A stretch of DNA of 46,695 bases from JBPOHE01 sp052035915 (GCA_052035915.1 JBPOHE010000028.1:1-46695), one strand, 5' to 3'; positions 16,669-25,102 are shown, numbered from the stretch's first letter. The notes: a model not told the origin generated them from the sequence alone. Numbers and translations: made by a program.

Positions 16669-16905
16669 GCTGGGTTTCGGCTGACGCCTCAACGCCAGCC
16701 TACCAGACCAAATTCCCACAGCAGACCCTAGGTTGCGGCCCCGGGCAGAAGCTATTTGGCCGGATTTTCGTTCTCTAAATGAGAACAATAACCGCTATAA
16801 ATCCAGTTATTGTTCTCATTAATAGAACGAAAATGAGCTTTTTCCGCCTTGGCCCGGAAGCTCGTAGCTCGTAGGCTGGCGATGAGCGCAGCGAATCCCA
16901 GCGTT
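16665..16905. other. Repeat-rich intergenic region before hisG
   Basis: The region 16595-17029 holds no gene. It contains the hairpin above, a REP fragment (about 16665-16702, GCTGGGTTTCGG...CGCCAGCCTAC), a full nested-palindrome element (16738-16859) and an inverted REP fragment (16870-16900, GTAGGCTGGCGATGAGCG). The two REP fragments flank the palindrome in opposite orientation. Confidence 0.55.
16738..16859. repeat. Nested-palindrome element, copy 3 (best preserved)
   Basis: The outer GCCCCGGGC (16738) pairs with GGCCCGG (about 16851-16857). The inner core, 16766-16834, forms one long hairpin of 28 bp with only two mismatches and a 13-base loop. Alternatively it forms two short hairpins, because each arm itself contains GTTCT...AGAAC. 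This is the clearest example of the bistable layout. Confidence 0.8.
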
Positions 16906-17029
16906 GGTTCGCCCCAGGCCCCAGGTCATTGAGATCCGTCCAACTGGCGGGCCGTCGCCGAGTTTGCGAGGATATGTCGCCCTTGTGACGGCGTTATTCC
17001 CCCACCAACAGATGACGGATGAGATCAGC

Positions 17030-17902
17030 ATGCAGCAATTGAAACTTGGTCTGCCGAAAGGCAGCCTGGAGGCCGCCACCCTGGCGCTCTTCGCCCAGGC
17101 GGGATGGGTCATCAATCCCAGCTCCCGCAACTATTTCCCGGCGGTCGACGACCCCGAGCTGCGTTGCGCCCTGGTGCGCGCCCAGGAAATGGCCGCCTAT
17201 GTGGCCGGAGGCACCCTGGATCTCGGCCTGACTGGACTGGACTGGATCCTCGAGACCCAGTCGGACGTGGTCGAGATCGGCGACCTGGAGTATTCCAAGA
17301 CCTCGGATCAACCCTGTCGCTGGGTGCTGGTGGTGCCCAAGGATTCCCCCATCGAAACCATCGAGGACCTGCGGGGCAAGCGTATCGCCACCGAGCTGGT
17401 GGGTTTCACCAGCCGTTATCTGGCGGAGCGGGGCATCGAGGCCCAGGTGGAATTCTCCTGGGGCGCCACCGAGGCCAAGGTGGTGGAGGGGCTGGTGGAT
17501 GCCGCGGTGGAGATCACCGAGACCGGCAGCACCATCCGCGCCCATGGTCTGCGCATTGTCTGCGATCTGTTGCACACCCACACCCGGCTGATCGCCAACC
17601 GTCAGGCCCTGGGCGATCCCTGGAAAGCGGCCAAGATCGAACAGATCAGCCTGCTGCTCCAGGCGGCGCTCAAGGCGAGGCAGAAGGTGATGCTGAAGAT
17701 GAACGTGCCCGCGAATCGCCTCGACCATCTCATGGGGATCCTGCCCAGCCTGCATGCCCCCACCGTCAATCCCCTCTACGATCCCGAGTGGTACGCCGTG
17801 GAGACCGTGGTGGACAAGGGGCGGGTGCGGGATCTCATCCCCCGGCTGGTGGCGGCGGGGGCGGAAGGGATTCTGGAATACACGCTGCAGAAGATCGTCT
17901 GA
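17030..17902 (+). CDS. hisG: ATP phosphoribosyltransferase, long form
   Basis: This 290-residue enzyme condenses ATP and PRPP in the first step of histidine synthesis. LKLGLPKGSLEAATLALFAQAGW opens the catalytic domain. GGTLDLGLTGLDWI and DAAVEITETGSTIRAHGLRI (PRPP-binding loop) are hallmark motifs. The extra C-terminal ACT-like regulatory domain (about 215-290, LKMNVPANRLDHLMGILPSLHAPTVNPL) marks the long, feedback-inhibited form that needs no HisZ. ATG 17030 is preferred over 17012 because it has a weak GGATGAG before it and gives the normal N-terminus. No other his gene is in the window. Confidence 0.94.
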   Translation: MQQLKLGLPKGSLEAATLALFAQAGWVINPSSRNYFPAVDDPELRCALVRAQEMAAYVAGGTLDLGLTGLDWILETQSDVVEIGDLEYSKTSDQPCRWVLVVPKDSPIETIEDLRGKRIATELVGFTSRYLAERGIEAQVEFSWGATEAKVVEGLVDAAVEITETGSTIRAHGLRIVCDLLHTHTRLIANRQALGDPWKAAKIEQISLLLQAALKARQKVMLKMNVPANRLDHLMGILPSLHAPTVNPLYDPEWYAVETVVDKGRVRDLIPRLVAAGAEGILEYTLQKIV

Positions 17903-17910
17903 CGACCCTG

Positions 17911-19029
17911 ATGATGCCGATCCCGGAGAGAGACTGGATTCGCGCGAGGGTACTGCCCAATTTCCGTCTCGACGGCGAGCCGGGCGGGATCGCGCCCCTG
18001 GGTTCGGGATTGATCCACCAGAGCTATCTGGTGCAGGGCCAGGGGGACGGCTATGTGTTGCAGCGGATCAATATCCAGGTCTTCCCCCACCCGGACCCCT
18101 TGATGGAGAACCTGGCCCGGGTGACGGCCCATCTGGAGGCCAAGCTGCGTCCCCATCATCCAGACTGGCGACGCCGGGTGCTGAGACTGGTGCCGACCCA
18201 GGAGGCGCGGTTCTGGTGGCGGGACCCAAAAGGCGACGCTTGGCGGCTGTTCGTCCATATCCCCGGAAGCCGGAGCTATGACAGCACCCGGGAGCCCAGA
18301 CTGGCCCATGAGGCCGGCTTGGCCTTCGCCCGTTTCATCGCTCTCCTCGCGGACCTGCCGGGGCCACCCTTGCATCTCACCATCCCGGGCTTTCACGACA
18401 CCCCCGCCCGCCTGGAACAGTTGCTGGAGATCGCCCGCGGCGATCCGTGGCGGCGTGCCGGGGGGGTGTCGTCCGAACTGGATTTCATCCACCAACGGAG
18501 CCACAAGGCCCGGTGGCTGATCCAGGCGGGGTTGCCGGTGCAGGTGGTGCACAATGACACCAAACTCAATAATCTGCTGTTCGACCCCCTAAGCGGCGAG
18601 GCCCTTTGCGTGGTGGATCTGGATACCCTGATGCCAGGGCTCGCCCTGCATGATTACGGTGATCTGGTCCGCAGCCTGGCGGCCGCAGCGCTGGAAGAGG
18701 GTGGCCCGGATCGGCCCATGGAACTGGACATGGTCCTTTTCGACGCCCTGACCCGGGGCTACATCAAGGGGATCGGACGCCCCCTCGGCCTAGAGGAGGC
18801 CGAGTTATTGCCCCTGGCGCCCCAGACGATCACCCTGGAACTGGCTAGCCGCTTTCTTACCGATCACCTGGCCGGGGACCGCTACTTCAAGATCGACCGT
18901 CCGGGACAGAATCTCGACCGCTGCCGCCGGCAACTCCAGCTCCTCAAGAGTATGGAGGATCACCAGGAGGCGATGATAGAACTGAGCCGGAAGGCCCTCG
19001 CCGAGACCGCCGCCGGTCCCGGGGCCTGA
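17911..19029 (+). CDS. APH-family small-molecule kinase
   Basis: This 372-residue protein has an aminoglycoside-phosphotransferase/choline-kinase fold. The N-lobe carries GSGLIHQSYLVQGQGDGYVLQRIN. The catalytic loop is VVHNDTKLNNLLFD (His214, Asp216, Asn221), and the metal-binding segment is CVVDLDTLMPG (Asp236). The combination resembles sugar or N-acetylhexosamine kinases of this superfamily more than antibiotic-resistance enzymes, but the substrate cannot be assigned from sequence. It begins eight bases after hisG ends and is probably co-transcribed with it. Confidence 0.82.
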   Translation: MMPIPERDWIRARVLPNFRLDGEPGGIAPLGSGLIHQSYLVQGQGDGYVLQRINIQVFPHPDPLMENLARVTAHLEAKLRPHHPDWRRRVLRLVPTQEARFWWRDPKGDAWRLFVHIPGSRSYDSTREPRLAHEAGLAFARFIALLADLPGPPLHLTIPGFHDTPARLEQLLEIARGDPWRRAGGVSSELDFIHQRSHKARWLIQAGLPVQVVHNDTKLNNLLFDPLSGEALCVVDLDTLMPGLALHDYGDLVRSLAAAALEEGGPDRPMELDMVLFDALTRGYIKGIGRPLGLEEAELLPLAPQTITLELASRFLTDHLAGDRYFKIDRPGQNLDRCRRQLQLLKSMEDHQEAMIELSRKALAETAAGPGA

Positions 19030-19057
19030 AAGGATCTCAATCCATTGGGAGAAAAAA

Positions 19058-19243
19058 GTGAGCATGACCAACGAGCCACCGCCGAAACACAGTATCAAGG
19101 CCGAACCCAAATTCTGCCGTTGCCGGGTCTGTCATGAGCACTTCTATGGCGACACCATCGCCGAGGCCCATCGGGCCTGCCAGGACCATGCCCGGGAGCA
19201 GCACCCCGATTGGGGTCAATCGGCCTGCTATTGTCCGGATTGA
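19058..19243 (+). CDS. Cys/His-rich mini-protein
   Basis: This 61-residue product starts at GTG 19058, with GGGAG six bases upstream (an ATG at 19064 is the alternative). Cysteines and histidines are dense: FCRCRVCHEHFYGDT, then AHRACQDHAREQHPDW and a terminal CYCPD, giving seven Cys and six His. This suggests a zinc-binding or redox mini-domain, but no named family was recognised. It follows the kinase gene by 28 bp and is likely the end of that transcript. A GGCGCCAT/ATGGCGCC hairpin at 19271-19290 follows. Confidence 0.6.
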   Translation: MSMTNEPPPKHSIKAEPKFCRCRVCHEHFYGDTIAEAHRACQDHAREQHPDWGQSACYCPD

Positions 19244-19456
19244 TCGAGCCGGAAGGGCGGCGGGGCGATCGGCGCCATCATTATGGCGCCCAGTGAGCCA
19301 TGTGGACTCGCTGGTGCGCGGGCAGGATGCTGTGGCTGTGTTAGTCCGGGAGTCATCAGGGGTTATCTTCTGATGTCGTTGCCGACATGCTATGTTTAAC
19401 CGAATGGCCTCTCATCGAAGTACCGGAGGACCTGTTCGTCCGCTTGGAGAATGATC

Positions 19457-20197
19457 ATGACCTATTTCGTCTGGACCTCTGACCTCGACACCGGTATCGA
19501 GATCATCGACAGCCAACACCGACAGATCGTCGATTATATCAACCAGATTCACGATGCCATCGATCGCAATGATGAGGGGCTGGTCCTTATCGTATTGGAT
19601 CGCCTCACGGAATACACTATCTCCCATTTCACCTTCGAAGAAAACCTGATGGAGCTGGCTAACTATCCACTCTTCCCGGATCACAAATTGATTCATGTGA
19701 ATTTTGCCAAGCGGGTCAGACAATATCATGACCAAGTCAATCGGACTGGTGATATCATGACTACCGCCCGTCAGGTCATGACCGACCTGCAAGTCTGGTT
19801 GATCAGTCATATCAAGCGGGAAGACGCCAATTATGTAAAGGATGTAAAAAAGGTCATCAACCAGGGCTGGATCAGTAGAATGGTGGCCAAGATCTTCAAA
19901 AAAAGCAGTCTGCCGCCCGTTCCGCCGCCGGCCCAGCCGCATCCTTCCGTTCGGGGTTCTTCCCCGGTTCCCGTTGTCGGACGAGATCTATCGAGCATCA
20001 AGGAGGGGCTGCTAGCCATTATACGCGAGGCGCTGGGTCCAGACGGCGATGAACTCGGGATGAAAATAGAATTCTGTACCAGTGTGGAGGAACTCCAAAT
20101 CTGGTCGGAAAGGGCTTGTAGTATGATCGAAAATCGTTGGGGCAGCAAAAGGGCGGCCGCGGCCAGAGGCATGATGCGGCAGCTTGTAGGCGTATGA
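19457..20197 (+). CDS. Bacteriohemerythrin with C-terminal extension
   Basis: This 246-residue protein has an N-terminal hemerythrin domain (about 1-130) with all the diiron ligands: His21 (DSQH), HFTFEE, HKLIH and HIKRED. Such proteins bind O2 reversibly for storage, delivery or sensing. A Pro-rich linker (PPVPPPAQPHPS, about 152-165) leads to a second, unrecognised helical segment of about 75 residues ending GMMRQLVGV. ATG 19457 was chosen because GGAG lies seven bases before it; an ATG at 19451 would leave too little space. Confidence 0.88.
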   Translation: MTYFVWTSDLDTGIEIIDSQHRQIVDYINQIHDAIDRNDEGLVLIVLDRLTEYTISHFTFEENLMELANYPLFPDHKLIHVNFAKRVRQYHDQVNRTGDIMTTARQVMTDLQVWLISHIKREDANYVKDVKKVINQGWISRMVAKIFKKSSLPPVPPPAQPHPSVRGSSPVPVVGRDLSSIKEGLLAIIREALGPDGDELGMKIEFCTSVEELQIWSERACSMIENRWGSKRAAAARGMMRQLVGV

Positions 20198-20280
20198 TCG
20201 AGGGTCCAGGTCGATGGGGTCGATAGACTTCGTGACGTTCGTTCGATGATACATTCTGCTTGGCGAATTACCTCGGTCAA

Positions 20281-20373
20281 GCGTCCGTTACCGAGCCCGC
20301 TCGGCACTGGCCGCGCGCCAGGAAGGCGAACGCGGATCCGCCGCAAGATATATCTTTTCGGACAATCGTCTTA
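20281..20373. repeat. Half copy of the enlarged IS1595-type MITE
   Basis: About 90 bp from CCGTTACCGAGC to CAATCGTCTTA match the right half of the element at 24090-24187, including the terminal CTTTTCGGACAATCG. The left end is not visible. It lies between the hemerythrin gene and the next small gene, whose ATG is 28 bases away, so it may form part of that gene's leader. Confidence 0.55.
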
Positions 20374-20400
20374 CCTGACACCGATAGGAGAAGGGTGAAG

Positions 20401-20841
20401 ATGACATATTTCCACGGCGGACGATCTTGGTTGAAAATAGCCGTTGCGCTCGCGCTCTATATCGCTCAGATGACCAATCCGGTCTGGGCGGGCGCCCTAC
20501 AGCGTTCTATCGGCACCGGCGCGGCGGCGCATACCATCCGTGCCCAGAGGGAAGGGCCGGAGTCAGACGATCACCCCTATAGCGAGGCGGAATTACAGGG
20601 AGTCGGTTGTTTGGGGGTGGGCGGTGTCAGCACCCTGGTCGCCTATATGATCAACACCAACGAATATCTGATGATCGCCGCCGGCGGAACCCTGGCTTCC
20701 ACCAGCCCGGCGGTGGTAGCCCTGGCCTTGTTCAGCACCGTGGCCGCTTCGGGGTGCGCGGTTGGCGCCATCGCCACACCAGTCCTCCTGCGCTGGTACC
20801 GGGATGCCCAAGACTACTGGGAAGCGAATCCGGACGCCTGA
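20401..20841 (+). CDS. Exported small membrane protein, unknown
   Basis: This 146-residue protein starts at ATG 20401, with GGAGAAGG upstream. The signal sequence (about 10-30, IAVALALYIAQMTNPVWAGA) is followed by a polar stretch. Two hydrophobic segments follow (about 75-96 and 99-128, the latter rich in Ala, Val and Gly). There is a cysteine in each hydrophobic half (GVGCLGVGG, ASGCAVG). No family was recognised. It is convergent with cbbR. Confidence 0.6.
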   Translation: MTYFHGGRSWLKIAVALALYIAQMTNPVWAGALQRSIGTGAAAHTIRAQREGPESDDHPYSEAELQGVGCLGVGGVSTLVAYMINTNEYLMIAAGGTLASTSPAVVALALFSTVAASGCAVGAIATPVLLRWYRDAQDYWEANPDA

Positions 20842-20960
20842 CAACCCAGGATCGGTGGTGTTGCAAGAGGCTCGGTGAGGGGATAAGCCGGGCGAGGATC
20901 CGACCCGGTCAAGCGCACAGGCCATGTCCGGGCGGATACGGCCTGCTGAGGGATCGCTCG

Positions 20961-21929
20961 CTAAGCCCCCGCCGCCGGGGGGTCGGCTTCGACAGCGACC
21001 GCCTGAGCCAGCAGCTTGGCCTCCTGGGGCCCCAAGAGATCGCGGAAGTCGCCCTGCCGCAAAAATTCCCGGAAGGCCGCCGCGGCCGGTGACAGGCGCT
21101 TGCCCTGGCGGTGTACCAGGTACCAGCGTCGACGCAGGGGAAAGCCCGCCACATCCAGCACGGCCAGCCGACCCGTCTCCAGTTCTAGCTCGATGGTCAG
21201 GCCCGAGACCAGGCTCAGTCCCAGGCCGGCCCGCACCGCCTGCTTGATCGCCTCGTTGCGGGTCATCTGCATGCCGGTCTGCAACTTGACGCCCCGTTCG
21301 GCGAAATAGCGCTCCATGGCCGCCCGGGTGCCCGAGCCGGGCTCGCGGATGACGAAGGTCTCCTGGGCCAAGCGTTCCAGGGGGATTTGCCGTTCCCGCA
21401 CCAAGGGATGATCCGGGGGAGCGATGACCACCAAGGGGTTGTCCATGAAGGCTTCGGCATCCAGGTCGAGCTGTTCCGGCGGCTGTCCCATGAGGGCCAG
21501 ATCCAGCTCGTTACTTTGCAGCAGGCGAATCAGGCTCTGACGGTTGGTGACCTCCAGGCTCAGGCGGATACCGGGGAAGCGTCGGTGGAAGACGGCGAGC
21601 AGTCTGGGGGCGAAATAGTTCACCGTGCTGGCGACCGCGATGTTCAGGGTGCCGCGGTTGAGTCCGCGCAGGGATTGCAGCACCGCTTCCGCCTCTTCCA
21701 GTTCGGCGAAGATGGTGCGGCTGTATTGATAGAGTTCCCGTCCAGCCTCGGTGAGACAGATCTGTTTGCCCAGCTTTTCAAACAGGGGTAACCCCACCTC
21801 TTCCTCCAGCAGACGGATCTGCATGGAGACCGCGGGTTGCGTCAGGTTGAGTTCTTCGGATGCGCGGGTATGGCTCAGGTGTTGGGCTACCGCCTGAAAC
21901 ACCCGTAATTGGCGGAAACTGACATTCAT
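20961..21929 (-). CDS. cbbR: LysR-type regulator CbbR
   Basis: This is a 322-residue LysR protein: winged helix at the N-terminus (FRQLRVFQAVAQHLSHTRASEELNLTQPAVSMQIRLLEEE), then a type 2 binding-protein-like effector domain. It is divergent from cbbL with about 220 bp between the two starts, the standard position for CbbR, the activator of Calvin-cycle operons that responds to metabolites such as NADPH or RuBP. The QLRVFQAV opening and the EPGSGTR effector motif are common in CbbR proteins. AGGAAGG precedes the start. Confidence 0.87.
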   Translation of the reverse strand: MNVSFRQLRVFQAVAQHLSHTRASEELNLTQPAVSMQIRLLEEEVGLPLFEKLGKQICLTEAGRELYQYSRTIFAELEEAEAVLQSLRGLNRGTLNIAVASTVNYFAPRLLAVFHRRFPGIRLSLEVTNRQSLIRLLQSNELDLALMGQPPEQLDLDAEAFMDNPLVVIAPPDHPLVRERQIPLERLAQETFVIREPGSGTRAAMERYFAERGVKLQTGMQMTRNEAIKQAVRAGLGLSLVSGLTIELELETGRLAVLDVAGFPLRRRWYLVHRQGKRLSPAAAAFREFLRQGDFRDLLGPQEAKLLAQAVAVEADPPAAGA

Positions 21930-21972
21930 TCTTTTGGCCTTCCTGTGATCTCTGGATGCCTAGCCATAATAT

Positions 21973-21990
21973 CATAAGTTTAAACTTATG
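21973..21990. promoter_or_regulatory. Candidate CbbR operator (18-bp perfect palindrome)
   Basis: CATAAGTTTAAACTTATG is a perfect palindrome 44 bp from the cbbR start and about 20 bp upstream of the putative cbbL -35. LysR regulators bind interrupted dyads with T-N11-A cores in such positions, and this site contains suitably spaced T/A pairs. Inference from location and symmetry only. Confidence 0.5.
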
Positions 21991-22011
21991 GCAGTCATCA
22001 TCATTATTGAA

Positions 22012-22039
22012 TTGGAATTATAAAGAAAACCCTTATACT
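22012..22039 (+). promoter_or_regulatory. Candidate cbbL promoter
   Basis: TTGGAA (22012-22017) and TATACT (22034-22039) are 16 bases apart in an AT-rich patch, leaving a leader of about 107 bases before the cbbL ATG. The spacing is acceptable and both hexamers are 4-5 of 6 to the sigma-70 consensus. Confidence 0.45.
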
Positions 22040-22152
22040 GTTTGGCCAGTCGTTGCGGTTCAGCCTCCAACCCAAACACCGCAAGGCTCATGTTCCGGTC
22101 AACGGGACCGGACCAGGTTCAATCCCTACCCCTATCCAGAGGATTCACGGAC

Positions 22153-23571
22153 ATGGCAAAGACCTACCAAGCGGGCGTGAAAGAGTACCGCGAGACCTAT
22201 TGGATGCCGGATTACACCCCGGCGGATACCGATCTGCTGGCTTGCTTCAAGATCACTCCCCAGCCCGGCGTGCCTCGGGAAGAGGCCGCCGCGGCGGTTG
22301 CCGCCGAGTCCTCCACCGGCACCTGGACCACGGTGTGGACCGACCTGCTGACCGATCTCGATTACTACAAAGGCCGCGCCTATCGCATCGAGGACGTACC
22401 GGGCGATGATGAGTGCTTCTATGCCTTCATCGCCTATCCCATCGACCTCTTCGAGGAAGGCTCGGTGGTGAATGTCTTCACCTCCCTGGTGGGCAACGTC
22501 TTCGGCTTCAAGGCCATCCGTGGCCTACGACTGGAAGATGTGCGCTTCCCCATCGCCTATGTCATGACCTGCGGCGGTCCGCCTCACGGCATCCAGGTCG
22601 AGCGCGACATCATGAACAAATACGGCCGTCCGCTGCTGGGCTGCACCATCAAGCCCAAGCTGGGGTTATCGGCCAAGAACTATGGCCGCGCCGTCTATGA
22701 GTGCCTGCGCGGTGGCCTCGACTTCACCAAGGACGACGAGAACGTCAACTCCCAGCCCTTCATGCGTTGGCGCCAGCGCTTCGACTTCGTCATGGAGGCG
22801 ATCCACAAGGCGGAGCGTGAGACCGGTGAGCGCAAGGGGCATTACCTGAATGTCACCGCCCCCACCCCCGAAGAGATGTACAAGCGGGCCGAATACGCCA
22901 AGGAACTGGGCGCCCCCATCATCATGCACGACTACATCACCGGCGGCTTCTGCGCCAACACCGGGCTGGCCAACTGGTGCCGTAACAACGGCGTCTTGCT
23001 GCACATCCATCGCGCCATGCACGCGGTGCTCGATCGCAATCCCCGCCACGGTATCCATTTCCGCGTGCTGACCAAGATCCTGCGCCTGTCCGGCGGCGAT
23101 CATCTCCACACCGGCACCGTGGTCGGCAAGCTGGAAGGCGACCGCGCCTCCACCCTGGGTTGGATCGACCTCTTGCGCGAGAAGTATGTCAAGGAGGATC
23201 GCAGCCGGGGTATCTTCTTCGACCAGGATTGGGGCTCCATGCCGGGTGCCTTCGCCGTCGCCTCCGGCGGTATCCATGTCTGGCACATGCCGGCCCTGGT
23301 GACCATCTTCGGGGATGATGCCGTATTGCAGTTCGGCGGCGGCACCCTGGGTCATCCCTGGGGCAATGCCGCCGGCGCCGCCGCCAACCGGGTGGCCCTG
23401 GAAGCCTGTGTCGAGGCCCGCAACCAAGGGCGTCAACTGGAACGTGAAGGCCGTGAGATCCTCACCGCCGCCGCCAAAGAGAGTCCTGAACTCAAGGCGG
23501 CGATGGAGACTTGGAAGGAGATCAAGTTCGAGTTCGATACCGTCGATAAGCTTGACGTCGCCCACAAGTAA
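22153..23571 (+). CDS. cbbL: RuBisCO large subunit, form IA
   Basis: This 472-residue catalytic subunit carboxylates ribulose 1,5-bisphosphate. The sequence is typical of proteobacterial form IA: MAKTYQAGVKEYRETYWMPDYTP at the start. The activation site has carbamylated Lys193 and metal ligands Asp195 and Glu196 (DFTKDDE). GCTIKPKLGLSAKNYGR and the HIHRAMHAV and SGGIHVWHMP segments complete the active site. The start was set at ATG 22153, not the upstream-open frame, because it gives the exact family N-terminus. It is followed after 77 bp by cbbS. Confidence 0.98.
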   Translation: MAKTYQAGVKEYRETYWMPDYTPADTDLLACFKITPQPGVPREEAAAAVAAESSTGTWTTVWTDLLTDLDYYKGRAYRIEDVPGDDECFYAFIAYPIDLFEEGSVVNVFTSLVGNVFGFKAIRGLRLEDVRFPIAYVMTCGGPPHGIQVERDIMNKYGRPLLGCTIKPKLGLSAKNYGRAVYECLRGGLDFTKDDENVNSQPFMRWRQRFDFVMEAIHKAERETGERKGHYLNVTAPTPEEMYKRAEYAKELGAPIIMHDYITGGFCANTGLANWCRNNGVLLHIHRAMHAVLDRNPRHGIHFRVLTKILRLSGGDHLHTGTVVGKLEGDRASTLGWIDLLREKYVKEDRSRGIFFDQDWGSMPGAFAVASGGIHVWHMPALVTIFGDDAVLQFGGGTLGHPWGNAAGAAANRVALEACVEARNQGRQLEREGREILTAAAKESPELKAAMETWKEIKFEFDTVDKLDVAHK

Positions 23572-23648
23572 GTCTTCATCGGCGCGGACCGAGGGTTCGC
23601 GCCGACCGGGTGATTCCACGGCCTTCCCTATCTAACGAGGATATTTTC

Positions 23649-24023
23649 ATGAAAGCAGTCGACAAAGACCTGGAGTTGCAGGACTACCGATCCAGCCTCT
23701 CGGACGTGAGCAGCCGCAAATTCGAGACCTTTTCCTATCTGACGGCCATGGACGAGGACCGCATCCGCCGGCAGGTCGAATACATCGTGGGCCAGGGCTG
23801 GAACCCGGCCATCGAGCATACCGAGCCGGAGAACGCCTTCGCCCATTACTGGTATATGTGGAAGCTGCCCTTGTTCGGCGAGAGCGATGTCGGCAAGGTC
23901 CTCTCGGAAGCCGCCGCCTGCCATCGTGCCCATCCCAACAACCATGTGCGCCTGGTCGGCTACGACAACTACAAGCAGTCCAAGGGCGCCGAGATGGTGG
24001 TCTACCGCGGCAAGCCGGTGTGA
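23649..24023 (+). CDS. cbbS: RuBisCO small subunit
   Basis: This 124-residue small subunit of L8S8 RuBisCO carries the conserved SRKFETFSYLTAMDEDRIRRQVEYIV opening, the WNPAIEHTEP and YWYMWKLPLFGE segments, and the closing NNHVRLVGYDNYKQSKGAEMVVYRG. GAGG lies about eight bases before the ATG at 23649. It is co-transcribed with cbbL. A hairpin element immediately follows. Confidence 0.97.
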   Translation: MKAVDKDLELQDYRSSLSDVSSRKFETFSYLTAMDEDRIRRQVEYIVGQGWNPAIEHTEPENAFAHYWYMWKLPLFGESDVGKVLSEAAACHRAHPNNHVRLVGYDNYKQSKGAEMVVYRGKPV

Positions 24024-24024
24024 T

Positions 24025-24187
24025 CTAAGGCGATTTCTGTCAAAAGAAATACCCGCCCGCTGGTCCGTCCGTCCGCCTTCGGCGTTACGCCAGCCGTTAC
24101 CGAGCGCGCGCGGCGCCGGCTGGCGCGCCTGGAGGGCGAACGAACATCCGGCGCATTCAGGTATGTTCTTTTCCGGCAATCGCCTAA
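24025..24187. mobile_element. Enlarged IS1595-type MITE between cbbS and cbbQ
   Basis: The ends match the element at 982-1045 (CTAAGGCGATTTCTGTCAAA at the left, GGCAATCGCCTAA at the right). About 100 bp of extra GC-rich, self-complementary sequence replaces the short loop. The AAAAGAAATACC arm can still pair with GGTATGTTCTTTT. It starts one base after the cbbS stop codon. A partial read-through structure here could explain more RuBisCO subunits than CbbQ/CbbO, but that is inference. Confidence 0.65.
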
Positions 24188-24287
24188 GTGTGCCAACCGG
24201 GGCGGGGCGGTCTCGCCTCGCCCGCCCACAAAAGACCGGTGGGTTGGAGCCCTTGGTCCAGTCCACCCCCAGTTTTCGGGATAAGCC

Positions 24288-25091
24288 ATGTCCAACTCCA
24301 GCGATCAATATCGTATCCACCAACAACCCTACTACCGCCCGGTGGCTCAGGAAGTGGAACTCTACGAGGCGGCCTATGCCGCGCGCATGCCGGTGATGCT
24401 CAAGGGACCGACCGGCTGCGGCAAATCGCGCTTCGTCGAGTTCATGGCCTGGCGGCTGAACAAACCCCTGATCACGGTCGCTTGCAATGAGGACATGACC
24501 GCCTCCGACCTGGTCGGGCGCTTTCTGCTCGATATCAACGGCACCCGCTGGCAGGACGGTCCCCTGACCGTCGCCGCCCGCATCGGTGCCATCTGTTACC
24601 TGGACGAGGTGGTGGAAGCCCGTCAGGACACCACGGTGATCATCCACCCCCTGACCGATCATCGACGCAATCTGCCCCTGGAGAAGAAAGGCGAACTGGT
24701 CAGCGCCCACCCGGATTTCCAACTCGTCATCTCCTATAACCCGGGCTATCAGAGCCTGATGAAGGACCTCAAGACCTCCACCAAGCAGCGCTTCGGCGCC
24801 CTGGATTTCGACTACCCGAGCGCCGCGATCGAGACCGAGATCGTCGCCCATGAAGCCGGAGTGGAGACCAAGACCGCCGACAAGCTGGTGCAGATCGCCC
24901 AACGTTCCCGCAATCTCAAGGGGCATGGGCTGGACGAGGGTATCTCGACCCGTCTGCTGGTCTACGCCGGCCAGCTCATCGCCAAGGGTATCGCCCCCAA
25001 GGCGGCCTGTCGCATGGCCCTGGTGCGCCCCCTGACCGACGATCCGGACATGCGCGACACCCTCGACGCCGCCGTCGACACCTTCTTTTAG
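24288..25091 (+). CDS. cbbQ: RuBisCO activase subunit CbbQ (MoxR AAA+)
   Basis: This 267-residue AAA+ ATPase has Walker A GPTGCGKS (40-47), Walker B ICYLDEVVEA (about 102-111) and the arginine-rich C-terminal lid. CbbQ hexamers, with CbbO as adaptor, remove inhibitory sugar phosphates from form I RuBisCO. HQQPYYRPVAQEVELYEAAY is the family N-terminus, shared with NorQ. It lies about 265 bp after cbbS, past the hairpin element, and 11 bp before the methyltransferase gene. Confidence 0.95.
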   Translation: MSNSSDQYRIHQQPYYRPVAQEVELYEAAYAARMPVMLKGPTGCGKSRFVEFMAWRLNKPLITVACNEDMTASDLVGRFLLDINGTRWQDGPLTVAARIGAICYLDEVVEARQDTTVIIHPLTDHRRNLPLEKKGELVSAHPDFQLVISYNPGYQSLMKDLKTSTKQRFGALDFDYPSAAIETEIVAHEAGVETKTADKLVQIAQRSRNLKGHGLDEGISTRLLVYAGQLIAKGIAPKAACRMALVRPLTDDPDMRDTLDAAVDTFF

Positions 25092-25102
25092 GCCCGGGCG
25101 CC

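Noticed and set aside
17911..19029. Aminoglycoside-resistance gene
   Set aside because: The catalytic motif is shared by the whole APH/choline-kinase superfamily. Context (hisG) and N-lobe resemble housekeeping small-molecule kinases.
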